Part shown: positions 24,750-33,075 of the stretch, piece by piece | How the letters are laid out: each line of letters starts with the position of its first letter | Position numbering within the stretch: position 1 is the stretch's first letter | The notes under the pieces: generated by a model | Database searches by the model: none | Seen by the model: only the letters and a program-made list of their open reading frames with translations | What the model was told of the DNA's origin: nothing | Origin: Cupriavidus laharis | Lineage (GTDB): Bacteria; Pseudomonadota; Gammaproteobacteria; Burkholderiales; Burkholderiaceae | NCBI RefSeq assembly: GCF_914271435.1 | Contig: NZ_CAJZAI010000024.1 | Location: 1-52,678 of the forward strand | Reading direction: 5' to 3' | Length of the DNA: 52,678 nucleotides | Program-made: the position numbers and the translations under genes

Positions 24750-24953
24750 CTAGAGCTTTCGAATCTTTGAGGCCTGGAGGCCTTTCTGGCCTTGCGTGAC
24801 TTCGAACTCGACTTTCGCGCCTTCGTCCAATGACTTGTATCCGGTACCCTGGATTTCCGAGTGATGCGCGAAGAGGTCTTTGCCACCGTCATCCGGCGTG
24901 ATGAAGCCGTAACCCTTTTCGCTGTTGAACCACTTCACAATTCCTGTCGCCAT
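24750..24953 (-). CDS. Cold-shock domain protein (CspA family)
   Basis: 67 residues starting MATGIVKWFNSEKGYGFITPDDGGKDLFAHHSEI. RNP1 (KGYGFI) and RNP2 (DLFAHHS) are present; the length is that of a single cold-shock domain. It binds single-stranded RNA or DNA and melts mRNA structure. GAGGA precedes the ATG at 24953. An in-frame extension to 25076 is 5' untranslated DNA, as expected of csp mRNAs with long leaders. The strong terminator at 24694-24720 closes it. Confidence 0.94.
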   Translation of the reverse strand: MATGIVKWFNSEKGYGFITPDDGGKDLFAHHSEIQGTGYKSLDEGAKVEFEVTQGQKGLQASKIRKL

Positions 24954-25252
24954 CTCATCCTCAAAATCAATAAGCCTGCAAGGTTGCAAACGCTGCCAGG
25001 CCGCCGGGCTACAGCGAGCTTGGCTGTGGGCAGTTGCTGGTGTCGTCAGCATATCGTGACGTCTCCTTGGCGCCAAGCCATCCCGCGCTAGGGTTTACCA
25101 TTTGGTAATGGGCCGCGACCGAGGATAGCGTTCAATGTCTGGGGTTGCGTAAGCCCGGACAACGGACAGACCCGGAGTGGCTTTCACGTTATATATCCCG
25201 GGGTTCCCCGGTGGAATCAACCTGGCCGACCAGGCTTGAATGTGAGTCATTG

Positions 25253-26215
25253 ATGCGCTTAGCCCGCAAGCTGTTTTCCATGGCCGCACTGCTGGCCTCA
25301 CTTGCTGCCACTGGCCAGGCGCCTGCGGCTCCCTACCCGGACCATCCTGTCGAACTCGTGGTGCCAAGCGCGGCGGGCGGTGGTACCGACACGGTTGCGC
25401 GAGCGTTCAGCGAAGCCATGCGGAAGACTCTGCCGCAGCCGCTGGTCGTGGTAAACAAGCCAGGTGCCAGCGGCGCAATCGGCATGACGGAAGTGGCCCG
25501 CGCGAAGCCGGACGGCTACAAGCTCGGCATCATCATCGCGGAAGCCGTGATCGTCCCGCACCTCGGGCCGACCACGCTCGACGCGGCCGAGCTGGTGCCG
25601 ATCGCACGCCTGAATGCCGATCCGTCCGCCATCACCGTCAAGGCGGACTCGCGCTGGAACACCATCGAGGCGTTCCTGGCATTTGCCAGGGCGCACCCGG
25701 GGGAGGTGCTGGTCGGGAATTCCGGCCCGGGCTCGATCTGGCACCTGGCGGCGACGGCGCTGGAGGACAAGGCGCACGTCAGGTTCAATCACGTGCCGTT
25801 CTCCGGTGCGGCGCCAGCTCTGGTGGCGTTGATGGGCGGGCATGTCGATGCGGTGGCCGTCAGTCCCGCCGAGGTATCGGCCTATGTGGCCGCGGGCAAG
25901 GTCAGGACGCTCGCAGTGATGGCCGATCAGCGTGTCCGGGGTTTCGAGAACGTTCCGACGCTGCGCGAGCGCGGTATCGACCTTTCGATCGGCACCTGGC
26001 GCGGCCTGGCAGCGCCGAAAGGCACGCCACCCGAGGTGCTCGAAGTGCTCGCGGCTGCCAGCCGCAAAGCGGTGGCAGACCCTGTCTTCGTGGCGGCGCT
26101 GCGCCGGCAGAACCTGGGGATTGCCTATGCCGACGCCGCTACCTTCCAGGCAATGATCGCGGCAGACAACGCGCGGATGAAGGCACTGGCCGCCAGGATC
26201 AACCTCCGCAAGTGA
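25253..26215 (+). CDS. Bug/TctC-family extracytoplasmic solute-binding protein
   Basis: 320 residues. The signal peptide MRLARKLFSMAALLASLAATGQAPAA is followed by YPDHPVELVVPSAAGGGTDTVARAFS, the ligand-loop hallmark of Bug receptors, and by VVNKPGASGAIGMTEVARAKPDGY. These proteins bind carboxylates for tripartite TctAB carriers or act in sensing. No tctA/tctB is adjacent, as is common for the many orphan Bug genes of this bacterial group. The ATG at 25253 is chosen because it opens the signal peptide; the frame is open back to 25145. Ligand unknown. Confidence 0.86.
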   Translation: MRLARKLFSMAALLASLAATGQAPAAPYPDHPVELVVPSAAGGGTDTVARAFSEAMRKTLPQPLVVVNKPGASGAIGMTEVARAKPDGYKLGIIIAEAVIVPHLGPTTLDAAELVPIARLNADPSAITVKADSRWNTIEAFLAFARAHPGEVLVGNSGPGSIWHLAATALEDKAHVRFNHVPFSGAAPALVALMGGHVDAVAVSPAEVSAYVAAGKVRTLAVMADQRVRGFENVPTLRERGIDLSIGTWRGLAAPKGTPPEVLEVLAAASRKAVADPVFVAALRRQNLGIAYADAATFQAMIAADNARMKALAARINLRK

Positions 26216-26247
26216 AGCCGCGCGCGGGCTGGCCCCGGCCCCAAGGC

Positions 26248-27885
26248 TCAGAAGATGAAGCGCGTGTTGATGAACGTCGACTTGTGTCCGAGCACGATCT
26301 CATCGAGCAGCGCTTTCGACGCGCTGGTCGCCTTGGCGGCAATCATGGTACGGATCGAGAAGGCGCGCAGCGCATCGCTGACCGACAGGGTCCCCTCGGC
26401 CGAGTCCTTCCTGCCCGTAAACGGAAACACATCCGGTCCCCGCTGGCATTGGCAGTTGATGTTCACGCGGCAAACCTGGTTCACCAGCGGATCCACCAGC
26501 CGCGCGATCTGCTCGGGATCGGTCCCGAAGATGCTCACCTGCTGCCCATAGTCGGAAGACTCGACGTAATCCAGTGCCGTGCCGACATCATCGAATGGCA
26601 CCACCGGAATCACCGGGCCAAACTGTTCTTCGCGGTACAAGCGCATGCGCGCGTCGACCGGGTAGACAACCGCCGGTACGACCAGCGAGGCACAGGCAAG
26701 GCCGCCGCCGGGATTCAGTACCTCGGCGCCCTTTGACTCCGCGTCAGCAATGCATTCGGCGATATAACGCGGCTTGTTGACATCCGGCAGCGGGGTGATG
26801 GATATCCCGGCTTCCCACGGCATGCCGATGCCGAGCTGGCCTATCGCTTCGGTGAGCTTGTCGAGGAATGGTCCTGCCACCGACCGGTGCACCAATAGTG
26901 TCTTCAAGGCCGTGCAGCGCTGGCCGTTGAACGAAAGCGATCCCAGTACGCACTCCTTGACGGCGAGGTCGAGGTCCGCGTCGGGCAGCACGATGGCCGC
27001 GTTCTTTGCGTCCAGGCCGAGCACGGCACGCAGGCGGTTTGTCTTGGGATGCAGCTTCTTGAGCTGGTCCGCCACGCGCGAGGAGCCGATCAGCGCAAGC
27101 ACGTTGACCTTGCCGGAAGCCATCAGCGGCGGGACCACCTCTTCGCCGCGGCCATAGACGGTATTGACAACGCCAGGCGGAAAGGCTGCGCGGAACGCCT
27201 CCAGGATCGGCGCGAACAGCAGCGTGCCGAACTTCGGCGGCTTGAACAGCACCACGTTGCCCATGATCAGTGCCGGGATCAGGGTGGTGAAGGTTTCATT
27301 CAGCGGGTAGTTGTACGGCCCCATGCACAACACCACGCCCAGCGGCGCACGGCGAACCTGTGCGATGGTTTCCTCGACCACCTGGAAACGCGAGTTGTTG
27401 TTGTCGAGTTCCTTCAGCGCATCGATGGTCTGGCGGATATAGGCGATGGTGCGATCGAATTCCTTGGCCGAATCCGCTGCGGACTTGCCGATCTCCCACA
27501 TGATCAGCTTGACGATCAGCGCGCGCTGCTCCAGCAGGCGCCGGGTGAAATCCTGCACATGCGCAATGCGAGCTTCGACGGCCATGGTGGGCCACTGCCC
27601 CGTGCCCGAAGCGTAGGCGGCAACTGCGGCGTCGAGTGCCTGCAGGCTTTCCTTGACGGTGGTGACGGGGAAGCTGCCGACTTCCACGGCGCTCAGCTTG
27701 CCCTGGTCGTCGCGTACGTGTACCGGCGACAGGACGGTACGGCAAGGGCCATCCCAGGATCGGATCTCTCCGTCGATGAGGATGCCGCGCTGGTGCAGGG
27801 GGGCGTCCAGGCGCTGCTCTGCCGGAATGTCGGCAAGGCGGGGGAAAAGGCGGGCCAGGTCGGCTTGGGACTGTATGGAGGACAT
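26248..27885 (-). CDS. gapN: NADP-dependent glyceraldehyde-3-phosphate dehydrogenase (non-phosphorylating), GapN-like
   Basis: 545 residues of the aldehyde dehydrogenase superfamily. The N-terminal NAD(P) domain shows MGPYNYPLNETFTTLIPALIMGNVVLFKPPK. The catalytic cysteine is in SFNGQRCTALKTL. The C-terminal block INCQCQRGPDVFPFTGRKDSAEGTLSVSDAL is typical of the GapN branch. At the place of the usual ELGG glutamate the sequence reads GLDAKN, so the canonical general base appears shifted or replaced by aspartate. It would oxidise glyceraldehyde 3-phosphate straight to 3-phosphoglycerate with NADPH formation. It lies 30 bp after pyk and ends the minus-strand block that starts with 2-ketogluconate genes, which fits the lower half of the Entner-Doudoroff route. 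Confidence 0.82.
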   Translation of the reverse strand: MSSIQSQADLARLFPRLADIPAEQRLDAPLHQRGILIDGEIRSWDGPCRTVLSPVHVRDDQGKLSAVEVGSFPVTTVKESLQALDAAVAAYASGTGQWPTMAVEARIAHVQDFTRRLLEQRALIVKLIMWEIGKSAADSAKEFDRTIAYIRQTIDALKELDNNNSRFQVVEETIAQVRRAPLGVVLCMGPYNYPLNETFTTLIPALIMGNVVLFKPPKFGTLLFAPILEAFRAAFPPGVVNTVYGRGEEVVPPLMASGKVNVLALIGSSRVADQLKKLHPKTNRLRAVLGLDAKNAAIVLPDADLDLAVKECVLGSLSFNGQRCTALKTLLVHRSVAGPFLDKLTEAIGQLGIGMPWEAGISITPLPDVNKPRYIAECIADAESKGAEVLNPGGGLACASLVVPAVVYPVDARMRLYREEQFGPVIPVVPFDDVGTALDYVESSDYGQQVSIFGTDPEQIARLVDPLVNQVCRVNINCQCQRGPDVFPFTGRKDSAEGTLSVSDALRAFSIRTMIAAKATSASKALLDEIVLGHKSTFINTRFIF

Positions 27886-27915
27886 GATCGGTCAGTAGGC
27901 CAGGGCGGTGGACGG

Positions 27916-29337
27916 TCAGGCAGGAGAAACCAGACGCAGCAGGTTGGTGGAACCCGGGGTGCCGAATGGCATGCCGGCGACGATGGCGAACGGTTGCTGG
28001 TCCGAAGCAAAGCCTTCGCGCTTGGCCACTTCGGTGGCGTGCACAACCATCTCTTCGACGCTGTGCGCGTCATGGGTGTGGACCGGGTGGACGCCCCAGA
28101 CCAGGGCCAGCCGCCGCGCGGTTTGCGCATGGGGCGTCATGCCCACGATCGGCACATTCGGGCGCTCGCGCGCCACGCGCAGGGCACTGGCGCCGGACAC
28201 GGTGTAGGTCACGCAGGCGGTCAGCGGCAGGATGTCGGCGACGGTGCGGATCGCCGCGCCGATGGCGTCCGCGGACACGGCATCGCGCCGGGTGGCAATG
28301 GCGTGCATGGTGTCGCGCTGCAGCTTGTCCCGCTCGGTATTGCGGATGATGCGGGCCATTATCTGCACTGCTTCGACCGGATACTCGCCCGACGCGGATT
28401 CGGCCGACAGCATGACCGCGTCCACCCCGTCATACACGGCGGTGGCGACGTCCGACGCTTCGGCGCGTGTTGGCGCGGGGGCGCTGATCATGGACTCCAG
28501 CATCTGCGTGGCCACGACCAGCGGCTTGCCGGCCTCGCGGCAGAGGCGGGTAAGGCGTTTCTGGATCGCCGGCACTTCCTCGGGCGGCATTTCCACGCCC
28601 AGGTCGCCGCGGGCCACCATGATGCCGTCCGCCGCGCCGACGATGGCGTCGATGTCGGCCAGCGCGGCAGGCTTCTCGATCTTGGCCATGATCGCCACGT
28701 CTTTGCCGACGATCGCGCGCACCTCTTCGATATCGCGTGCCGACTGGACGAAGGAGAGCGCCACCCAGTCGACCCCGAGCGTCATGCCGAAGCGCAGGTC
28801 GCGATGTTCCTTCTCCGTCAGCGCCGACAGGTTCAGTGCGCAGTCCGGCACGTTGACGCCTTTGCGGTCGGACACCGTGCCACCGGTCTCCACGATGGTT
28901 TCGGCGAAGTCCGGGCCGGCTTCGCGCACGCGCAATCGCACGCGCCCATCGTCGATCAGCAGAGCGTGGCCCGGCCGCAGCGCTTCAAAGATCTCGCGGT
29001 GCGGCAGGTGGGCAACGTGCTGGTTGCCGCTCACCTCGTCCAGTTGCAGGCGGAACGGCTGCGCGGCGCTGAGCCGGACCGGGCCGCCGGGGAAGGTGCC
29101 CAGCCGCAGCTTGGGGCCCTGCAGGTCCAGCAGCACGCCCACAGGCCGGCCGGTCAGCGATTCCGCCTCGCGGATCAGGGCGAGCCGGGCCTTGTGGTCC
29201 TCATGGGTGCCATGGCTGAAGTTCAGGCGGAAGGTGTCGGCGCCGGCCTTGAAGAGCTGGAGGATCACCTCTGCCGTGGAAGAGGCGGGGCCAAGCGTGG
29301 CAACGATCTTGGTGTGTCGCTCGCGTCGCAGGGTCAT
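27916..29337 (-). CDS. pyk: Pyruvate kinase
   Basis: 473 residues starting MTLRRERHTKIVATLGPASS, the standard opening. FRLNFSHGTHEDH, the active-site signature IMAKIEKPAALADIDAIVGAADGIMVARGDLGVEMP, and the B-domain between are intact. The C-terminal domain is complete. It converts phosphoenolpyruvate and ADP to pyruvate and ATP. The frame runs upstream to 29481 through a poly-proline shadow of G-rich repeats; ATG 29337 is the family start. It is placed between the AroE-like gene and gapN in the sugar-acid block, so it may be a paralogue dedicated to Entner-Doudoroff flux. Confidence 0.95.
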   Translation of the reverse strand: MTLRRERHTKIVATLGPASSTAEVILQLFKAGADTFRLNFSHGTHEDHKARLALIREAESLTGRPVGVLLDLQGPKLRLGTFPGGPVRLSAAQPFRLQLDEVSGNQHVAHLPHREIFEALRPGHALLIDDGRVRLRVREAGPDFAETIVETGGTVSDRKGVNVPDCALNLSALTEKEHRDLRFGMTLGVDWVALSFVQSARDIEEVRAIVGKDVAIMAKIEKPAALADIDAIVGAADGIMVARGDLGVEMPPEEVPAIQKRLTRLCREAGKPLVVATQMLESMISAPAPTRAEASDVATAVYDGVDAVMLSAESASGEYPVEAVQIMARIIRNTERDKLQRDTMHAIATRRDAVSADAIGAAIRTVADILPLTACVTYTVSGASALRVARERPNVPIVGMTPHAQTARRLALVWGVHPVHTHDAHSVEEMVVHATEVAKREGFASDQQPFAIVAGMPFGTPGSTNLLRLVSPA

Positions 29338-29433
29338 TGGGAGGCTCCGTCGAAAACGCGGCATGTGACCGCAAGCGGGCGGGTAGGGGTGTGGGTCATG
29401 GGAGCGTGTGAGCGTCGGGTGGCAAAGGGCACA

Positions 29434-29464
29434 GGGCGGAGGGGGCGGAGGGGGCGGAGGGGGC
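29434..29464. repeat. G-rich 9-bp tandem repeat with quadruplex potential
   Basis: The unit GGGGGCGGA is repeated (GGGCGGA at 29434-29440, full units at 29441-29449 and 29450-29458, then GGGGGC) between the pyk start and the aroE-like stop. It offers at least four runs of three or more G on the plus strand, hence C-rich in the minus-strand mRNA. It is likely to vary in copy number between strains and could shape the distal operon expression. Confidence 0.7.
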
Positions 29465-30289
29465 TCAAGACAGGCGGGCAATTTCCTCGAGCAACGCGGT
29501 CTCCATCGCCTCGATCGGCGCGCGTGCGCACCCGGTGTAGAACTCGACCTGCGCGCAGGCCTGGTGCAGCATCATGCGCGTGCCGTCGATGGTGCGGCAG
29601 CCAAGCGCGTCGGCATCGCGGATCAGCTTGCTCCTGACGGGGATGAAGGCAGCATCCATGACGATCAGGTGTGCGGCGAGCTGCCCGGCGACCGGATTGA
29701 CATCCGGCGCGCGAAAGCCGGCGGCGGTCGCGTTGGCGAGCATGTCGAAGTCCGCCGCGCGGAAGTCCGCCAGCCCGCCGCCGAAGCGCAGGCCAAGCGA
29801 TGCGGCCAGTTCCTCGCCGCGTGCTGCGGTGCGGTTGAACACGGTCACGCTGGCGCCGGCCTCGCGCAGGCCGTAGGCCATCGCCCGCGCCGCGCCGCCC
29901 GCGCCCAGCAGCGCGATGCGCTTGCCAGCCACCTCGGTCACTTCCTGGAAGGCGCGCACGGCGCCGATGCAATCGGTGTTGTAGCCAGTCAGCACGCCAT
30001 CGAGATTGTTGATGGTGTTGACCGCGCCGATGGCGCGAGCGGTCTCGTCGAGATGGTCCAGGTGCGGGATCACGGCCTGCTTGTGCGGCATCGAGACATT
30101 CATGCCACGCACGCCGAGCGCGCGGATCGATTGCACGGCGCCGGGCACGTCCTGCACCCCGAAGCACACAAAGGTGTAGTCGACCCCGAGCGCGCGGTAG
30201 GCGGCGTTGTGGATGCGCACGTTGAAGGTGAAGGGCTCGCCCATGATCGAGCCGCACAGCGTGGGAATGGAACGGGGGGAACTGGGCAT
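29465..30289 (-). CDS. Shikimate-dehydrogenase-like oxidoreductase (AroE family)
   Basis: 274 residues. The catalytic lysine (MNVSMPHKQAVIPHL) and aspartate (LTGYNTDCIGAV) of AroE are present, as are the nucleotide motif LLGAGGAARAMAYGL and NRTAARGEEL for NADP. The N-terminal substrate motif is unusual: GSIMGEPFTFNVRIHNAAY replaces the normal GxPxxHSxSPxxHN, so the serine pair that holds the shikimate carboxylate is missing. It is thus more likely an AroE-like paralogue acting on another hydroxy acid than the housekeeping enzyme. It lies between pyk and kguD in the sugar-acid block; a role in quinate/shikimate or aldonate metabolism is inferred. Confidence 0.75.
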   Translation of the reverse strand: MPSSPRSIPTLCGSIMGEPFTFNVRIHNAAYRALGVDYTFVCFGVQDVPGAVQSIRALGVRGMNVSMPHKQAVIPHLDHLDETARAIGAVNTINNLDGVLTGYNTDCIGAVRAFQEVTEVAGKRIALLGAGGAARAMAYGLREAGASVTVFNRTAARGEELAASLGLRFGGGLADFRAADFDMLANATAAGFRAPDVNPVAGQLAAHLIVMDAAFIPVRSKLIRDADALGCRTIDGTRMMLHQACAQVEFYTGCARAPIEAMETALLEEIARLS

Positions 30290-30313
30290 TGCGGGGTGTC
30301 CTTGCGGGGAAAA

Positions 30314-31324
30314 TCAGGCGGTTGTCCGGGCCTGGATGTCGATCAGCTTTTGCTGATGGGCCGCCAGGTCGAAGCGCGCGGCGGGGGGCCGCCCGGCGAG
30401 CGCGTCCAGCAGGTTGTGCGTGGCGAGCTCGGCCATGGCGCGCCGGGTCTCATGCGTGGCCGAGCCGATATGGGGCAGGGCCGTGACCTTGGGATGGATG
30501 CGCAGCGGCGAATCCTGGGGCAGGGGCTCGGTGGCGAAGACGTCCAGCCCGGCGGCGCGCAGGTGGCCGCTGTCGAGCGCCGCCAGCAGCGCGTCTTCCT
30601 GCACGATCTGGCCGCGCGCGCCGTTGACAAAGATGGCGCCCGGTTTCATCAGCGCAAATTCGCGCCGGCCCATCAGGCCACGCGTGGTGTCGGTCAGGGG
30701 CAGTGTGACGGCGACGATATCGGCCCTGGCCAGGGCATCGTCGAGTTCCACCCGGGTGGCGCGTCCGGCCAGGTCGGGCGGCTCCACGGCGGTCTCGTTG
30801 ACGTAGAGCACCGCCATGCCGAAGCCGAGTGCCGCGCGCCGTGCCACCGCCTGGCCGATGCGCCCGAAGCCCAGGATCGCCAGGGTCTTGCCGTGCACGT
30901 CCCAGCCGAACAGGCTATCGCCGATATTGGCGGTCCAGCGGCCTTCGCGCACATGGGCCGCAAGCTCGACCAGACGGCGGCTCGTGGCCATGATGAGCGC
31001 AAAGACGGTGTCGGCAGTGGTCTCGGTCAGTACCCCGGGCGTATGGCACAGGGTGATGCCACGCTGGTGCAGGCAGGCCAGGTCGTAGTTGTCGACTCCT
31101 ACCGAGATACTGGAGATCACCTCCAGCCGGCCGGCATCGGCCAGTTCCGCCGCGCCAAGCTTCACGCTGGAGCCGATCAGGCCATGGGCGTCTGCCAGCG
31201 CGGCGCGGAAAGCCGGCCGTTGTGCCGGCTGGCGCGGGTCGGCCACGATCACGTCATGTTCCGATTCGATCCTGGCGAGCAGGTCATGGGGAATCGGGCG
31301 GAACACCAGGACATTCTTGCGCAT
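30314..31324 (-). CDS. kguD: 2-ketogluconate-6-phosphate reductase (D-isomer-specific 2-hydroxyacid dehydrogenase)
   Basis: 336 residues. The family has the Rossmann motif LAILGFGRIGQAVARRAALGFGM, the catalytic arginine in INGARG-type sequence (FVNGARGQIVQEDALL), glutamate in DVFATEPLP and histidine in LPHIGSATHETR. It would reduce 2-keto-6-phosphogluconate to 6-phosphogluconate. Its neighbours kguK and kguE and the PtxS-type operator upstream support this over a generic glyoxylate reductase. The last 20 residues contain DLAAHQQKLIDIQAR, nearly identical in protein and DNA to a segment of the sigma factor gene at 48010-48054, which is very unusual. Confidence 0.75.
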   Translation of the reverse strand: MRKNVLVFRPIPHDLLARIESEHDVIVADPRQPAQRPAFRAALADAHGLIGSSVKLGAAELADAGRLEVISSISVGVDNYDLACLHQRGITLCHTPGVLTETTADTVFALIMATSRRLVELAAHVREGRWTANIGDSLFGWDVHGKTLAILGFGRIGQAVARRAALGFGMAVLYVNETAVEPPDLAGRATRVELDDALARADIVAVTLPLTDTTRGLMGRREFALMKPGAIFVNGARGQIVQEDALLAALDSGHLRAAGLDVFATEPLPQDSPLRIHPKVTALPHIGSATHETRRAMAELATHNLLDALAGRPPAARFDLAAHQQKLIDIQARTTA

Positions 31325-31345
31325 GGGGAAATCCTTGCTGTGGCG

Positions 31346-32290
31346 TTACAGACTGGCGACCGCCAGCTGCGCGTGGGTCGGCAGGCCTTCGGTATCGCCG
31401 CGGACCTGCACTGCCCGCGCACCAATCCATGCGCCGCGCCGGACGGCGTCGCCCACGGGCCGGCCTTCCAGCAGCGCGCTGATCACGCCCACGGCAAAGC
31501 CATCGCCGGCGCCTACGGTGTCGACGACACGCTCGACGCGGTACGCCGCGACATGGCCGGTGCCGGCCTCGCCATCGAAGTAGGCGCCGTCGGCGCCCAG
31601 CTTCACCACCACCAGGCTGGCGCCACGGGCACGATAGAAGGCGGCAATGCGTTCCGGCTCGGCATGGCCGGTAAGGAAGCGGCCTTCTTCGATGCCGGGC
31701 ATCACCCAGTCGCACTGGTGCGCCAGGTCGTTCAGGGTGTCCCGCATCAGGTCGGGCGTGGCCCACAGCGTGGGCCGCAGGTTGGGATCGAACGAGATCG
31801 TGCGGCCGGCAGCCCGCATGGTGGTAATGGCCTGGCGCGTGGCGGCCTGCGTGCCTTCGGCGAGCGCGGGGAACACGCCGGTGACGTGCAGGTGCCGCGA
31901 GCGCCGCAGCCAACCGTGGTCCAGATGCGCGGGGTTCATGCGGCTCGCCGCCGAGCCGCGGCGGTGGTACTCGACGGGCGGATCGCTGCCGTCGTCGACC
32001 CGGCCCTTGAACTGGAAGCCTGTGCGCTCACCGGGTTCGCACACTACCTGGCTGCAATCCACGCCTTCGCGCTGCATTTCACCGAGCAGGTAGCGTGCCA
32101 TCGAGTCGTCGCCCAGCCGGCTGGCCCAGCCGACCTTCAGGCCCAGGCGCGACAGGCCGATCGCCACGTTGGTCTCGGCACCGGCGGTGCGCTTGTGGAA
32201 AGTCTGCGCGCCTTCGAGCGGCCCGGCTTCGCCGGCGACCAGCATCAGCATCGCCTCGCCCAGGGTGACCACATCGAGATCGGTGCTCAT
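31346..32290 (-). CDS. kguK: 2-ketogluconate kinase (PfkB-family sugar kinase)
   Basis: 314 residues starting MSTDLDVVTLGEAMLMLVAGEAG. PfkB signatures are AGAETNVAIGLSRLGLKVGWASRLGDDSMARYLL in the N half and DTVGAGDGFAVGVISALLEG with the catalytic aspartate near the C terminus. It phosphorylates 2-ketogluconate, or possibly 2-keto-3-deoxygluconate as KdgK does; the KguE/KguD partners and PtxS-like operators favour the former. Its start overlaps the kguE stop by four bases (ATGA). The frame upstream to 32419 is a kguE shadow. Confidence 0.78.
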   Translation of the reverse strand: MSTDLDVVTLGEAMLMLVAGEAGPLEGAQTFHKRTAGAETNVAIGLSRLGLKVGWASRLGDDSMARYLLGEMQREGVDCSQVVCEPGERTGFQFKGRVDDGSDPPVEYHRRGSAASRMNPAHLDHGWLRRSRHLHVTGVFPALAEGTQAATRQAITTMRAAGRTISFDPNLRPTLWATPDLMRDTLNDLAHQCDWVMPGIEEGRFLTGHAEPERIAAFYRARGASLVVVKLGADGAYFDGEAGTGHVAAYRVERVVDTVGAGDGFAVGVISALLEGRPVGDAVRRGAWIGARAVQVRGDTEGLPTHAQLAVASL

Positions 32291-33075
32291 GCAGGAACCT
32301 CCACCGAACGCAGCAGTTCGACATGATGGCGCGTGACCTGCACCAAGTCTTCGCCTTGCAGCGGGAATTCGATCGCACGCGCAACGTGCGCAGGCAGGCG
32401 GCGCAAGATGCTGCGCCATGGCGCAGCCGACTGGTCAAGCGGCACCGCGATCCATTTGGCGGGCGTGCGCTGCACGCCCTTGCAGTGCACGTAGCCGACG
32501 TTGGCGCCAAGGGCCTGCGCGGCGTCGAGCGGGTCTTCGCCGGTCCAGTGCCAGTTGCCCATGTCGAAGGTCATCGGCACGCGCTCGCCGAGTGCCGTGG
32601 TATGCGCGAAGAAGTCGCGCAACGGCGGCACGGTGCCGGCGCGGGCGGTCTGGTCGTTTTCCACGACGAGCTCGATGCCATCGTGCCGCAGCCACGGCAG
32701 CAAGGCTTCCAGCGCCGTGCCTTCCCGATAGCCGCCAAGCGACATCTTGACCCGGGTCGCACCGAGCGCCTGCGCGGTGGTGAAGGCACGGTCGAGCGCG
32801 GCGGCATCGAGGCTGCCTGCGTCATTCCAGAGGCCTTCCGGGCTGGACCAGACCACGCCCAGTCCGTACTGTTTGGCGACCTCGCCCTGTTCCCTGACTT
32901 CGTCCTTGTCCCCGCGCTGAAGCTCGCCGCGGAATTCCACGCCATCCGCGCCCGCGGCGGCGGCAATCCGTGCCAGCGCCGCCTGCCCGTCGCGCAGGGC
33001 GAGGTCGGCGCCATAGGCCGTCAGCGAGATCAGCACCGGCGGGCGTGAAGCACCTGTTGCTTGCCACTGGCTCAT
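32287..33075 (-). CDS. kguE: Sugar-phosphate isomerase/epimerase (KguE-like)
   Basis: 262 residues of the xylose-isomerase-like TIM-barrel family. Recognisable metal or active-site segments are VEFRGEL, LVVENDQTA, MTFDMGNWHW and GYVHCKGV. Length and gene order match KguE of Pseudomonas 2-ketogluconate operons, whose exact reaction is not settled. It overlaps kguK (ATGA) downstream and the ABC ATPase stop (ATGA) upstream, so translation is coupled through the operon. Confidence 0.75.
   Translation of the reverse strand: MSQWQATGASRPPVLISLTAYGADLALRDGQAALARIAAAAGADGVEFRGELQRGDKDEVREQGEVAKQYGLGVVWSSPEGLWNDAGSLDAAALDRAFTTAQALGATRVKMSLGGYREGTALEALLPWLRHDGIELVVENDQTARAGTVPPLRDFFAHTTALGERVPMTFDMGNWHWTGEDPLDAAQALGANVGYVHCKGVQRTPAKWIAVPLDQSAAPWRSILRRLPAHVARAIEFPLQGEDLVQVTRHHVELLRSVEVPA

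Noticed and set aside
25095..25108. Palindrome TTACCA-TT-TGGTAA between cold-shock and Bug genes
   Set aside because: Short, single, and not placed at a recognisable promoter; kept as a note and not as a regulatory call.
27049..29637. 862-codon plus-strand frame opposite gapN and pyk
   Set aside because: Antisense shadow of two clear enzymes; composition is rich in Gly, Arg and His as such shadows are.
29408..32326. Very long open frame on the plus strand opposite aroE-like, kguD and kguK (972 codons)
   Set aside because: It is the antisense of well-recognised genes in high-GC DNA, has no ribosome site and no recognisable domains.
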